Source: an uncultured Acidobacteriota bacterium
GTDB lineage: Bacteria; Acidobacteriota; Thermoanaerobaculia; Gp7-AA8
Length of the DNA stretch: 5,917 bases
NCBI GenBank assembly: GCA_946887105.1
Contig: CAMPKJ010000291.1
Span: forward strand, 1 to 5,917
Reading direction: 5' to 3'
Below the pieces are notes generated by a model. That model had not been told where the DNA came from and searched no databases. It saw only the letters and a program-made list of their open reading frames with translations. The translations under genes were made by a program, and so were the position numbers. Below, in pieces: positions 5,458 to 5,917 of this stretch; positions within the stretch are counted from its first letter, which is position 1; each line of letters opens with the position of its first letter.

Positions 5458-5917
5458 ACTGCTTGTTGAAGTCGACGCCGAGCATCTTGCCGCGCGAGAG
5501 GCGCACCAGGTTCTGCGCCAGGATCGGCTTCGGCTCGTCGTCGGGCCGCAGAAACATGAGCCGGATCTCGATTTTCACGCCGCCGCCGTCGGCCGCCTTC
5601 AGGGCAGGCTCGTACTCGATCTTCTCCTGCAGGCACCAGGCGTGACGATCGGCCGGCGGCACCGCTTCGACGTCGGCGCGCGTCGGGTCCACGTTTACGC
5701 CGCCGCCGGCGAATGAGAACAGCGGCTTCAAAACATAGCCGGAGAGATCGTCCGGAATGCGCTCGAGATCGGAGAGGAACGTCGCGCGCGGCACGGACGG
5801 ATGCTTCAGGAACGGCAGCGAGTACTTCGACCAGACCCAGTACCAGTTCGGATGCGGAACCCACTCGACGTCGAGCGGTTCGCGATAGTCGAACGGCAAC
5901 TGCGTCCCCTTCTGGAT
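5414..5917 (-). CDS. ATP-grasp-like protein, C-terminal part (5' end beyond the window)
   Basis: The frame is open to the right edge, giving 167 residues that begin IQKGTQLPFDYREPLD. YVLKPLFSFAGGGV resembles the ATP-grasp lysine followed by a glycine-rich loop. CLQEKIEY resembles the hinge strand that holds the adenine, and VKIEIRLMFL could supply metal-binding acidic and basic residues. The end, NLVRLSRGKMLGVDFNKQFTWVGSSVAL, is well ordered with no sign of decay. Such enzymes join a carboxylate to an amine or thiol using ATP, and neither substrate nor product can be named here. A TTG at 5897-5899 preceded by AAGGGG could be a start, giving 161 residues. However, that would leave the domain without its usual N-terminal part, so I prefer a longer gene cut by the window. 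It converges on and overlaps the membrane protein gene. Confidence 0.7.
   Translation of the reverse strand: MQKGTQLPFDYREPLDVEWVPHPNWYWVWSKYSLPFLKHPSVPRATFLSDLERIPDDLSGYVLKPLFSFAGGGVNVDPTRADVEAVPPADRHAWCLQEKIEYEPALKAADGGGVKIEIRLMFLRPDDEPKPILAQNLVRLSRGKMLGVDFNKQFTWVGSSVALSTDS
5420..5441. terminator. Perfect 8-bp inverted repeat in the overlap of two convergent genes
   Basis: GTCGGTCG (5420-5427) and CGACCGAC (5434-5441) flank the 6-nt loop ACAGAG. It lies inside the coding ends of both the membrane protein and the ATP-grasp-like gene, just before their stops. It could act as a bidirectional transcription end, but there is no T-tract on either strand, so that role is inferred from position. 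Confidence 0.4.

Noticed and set aside
4659..5645. 328-codon plus-strand open frame over the oxidase end and membrane protein
   Set aside because: It is a very Arg-rich shadow frame that crosses three well-supported genes.

Overview
This window is a GC-rich, gene-dense stretch of bacterial chromosome with seven protein-coding loci. On the minus strand are an RluA-family pseudouridine synthase, recA, a frameshifted UdgX-type uracil-DNA glycosylase, and the 3' part of an ATP-grasp-like protein that runs off the right edge. On the plus strand are a small putative lipoprotein, a Tat-exported FAD-dependent oxidoreductase, and a seven-pass membrane protein. The high GC content, the RecA sequence and the mix of genes would fit an Acidobacteriota-like or other GC-rich soil or metagenomic lineage. 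That assignment is only an impression; placing the full RecA in a tree would settle it.

Layout. Positions 1-296 hold no intact gene. They contain at least two decayed copies of the 3' end of the neighbouring pseudouridine synthase, one in each orientation, plus a shorter imperfect direct repeat. The synthase (297-1028, minus) lies 55 nt downstream of recA (1084-2154, minus), and the two are probably co-transcribed. A short, sharply bounded stretch of recA covering the DNA-binding loops L1 to L2 uses AT-ending codons, unlike the rest of the gene. The recA upstream region has a good Shine-Dalgarno site, a plausible sigma70-type promoter, and a pair of similar 16-bp palindromes, the first of which begins on the -35 element.

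Divergent from recA is a 151-residue putative lipoprotein (2331-2786, plus). Its stop codon overlaps that of the convergent udgX locus (2783-3452, minus). That locus keeps every UdgX hallmark that can be checked, including the KRRIH loop, but is split by a frameshift near 3041-3047. Only 8 nt from its apparent start, a Tat-signal FAD oxidase (3461-4882, plus) begins, with a -10-like TACAAT placed as expected for a leaderless transcript. The oxidase overlaps the membrane protein gene by a GTGA junction, so those two look translationally coupled. The membrane protein gene converges on and overlaps the ATP-grasp-like gene by 44 nt, and that overlap contains a perfect 8-bp inverted repeat.

Function. 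Two DNA-repair genes, recA and udgX, sit close together but are not in one transcription unit. The oxidase and membrane protein form a separate two-gene unit of unknown substrate. I see no phage, transposase, CRISPR array, tRNA or rRNA. The features most worth following up are the recA codon mosaic, the multiplied 3' end of the pseudouridine synthase, the operator-like palindromes at the recA promoter and the broken UdgX.
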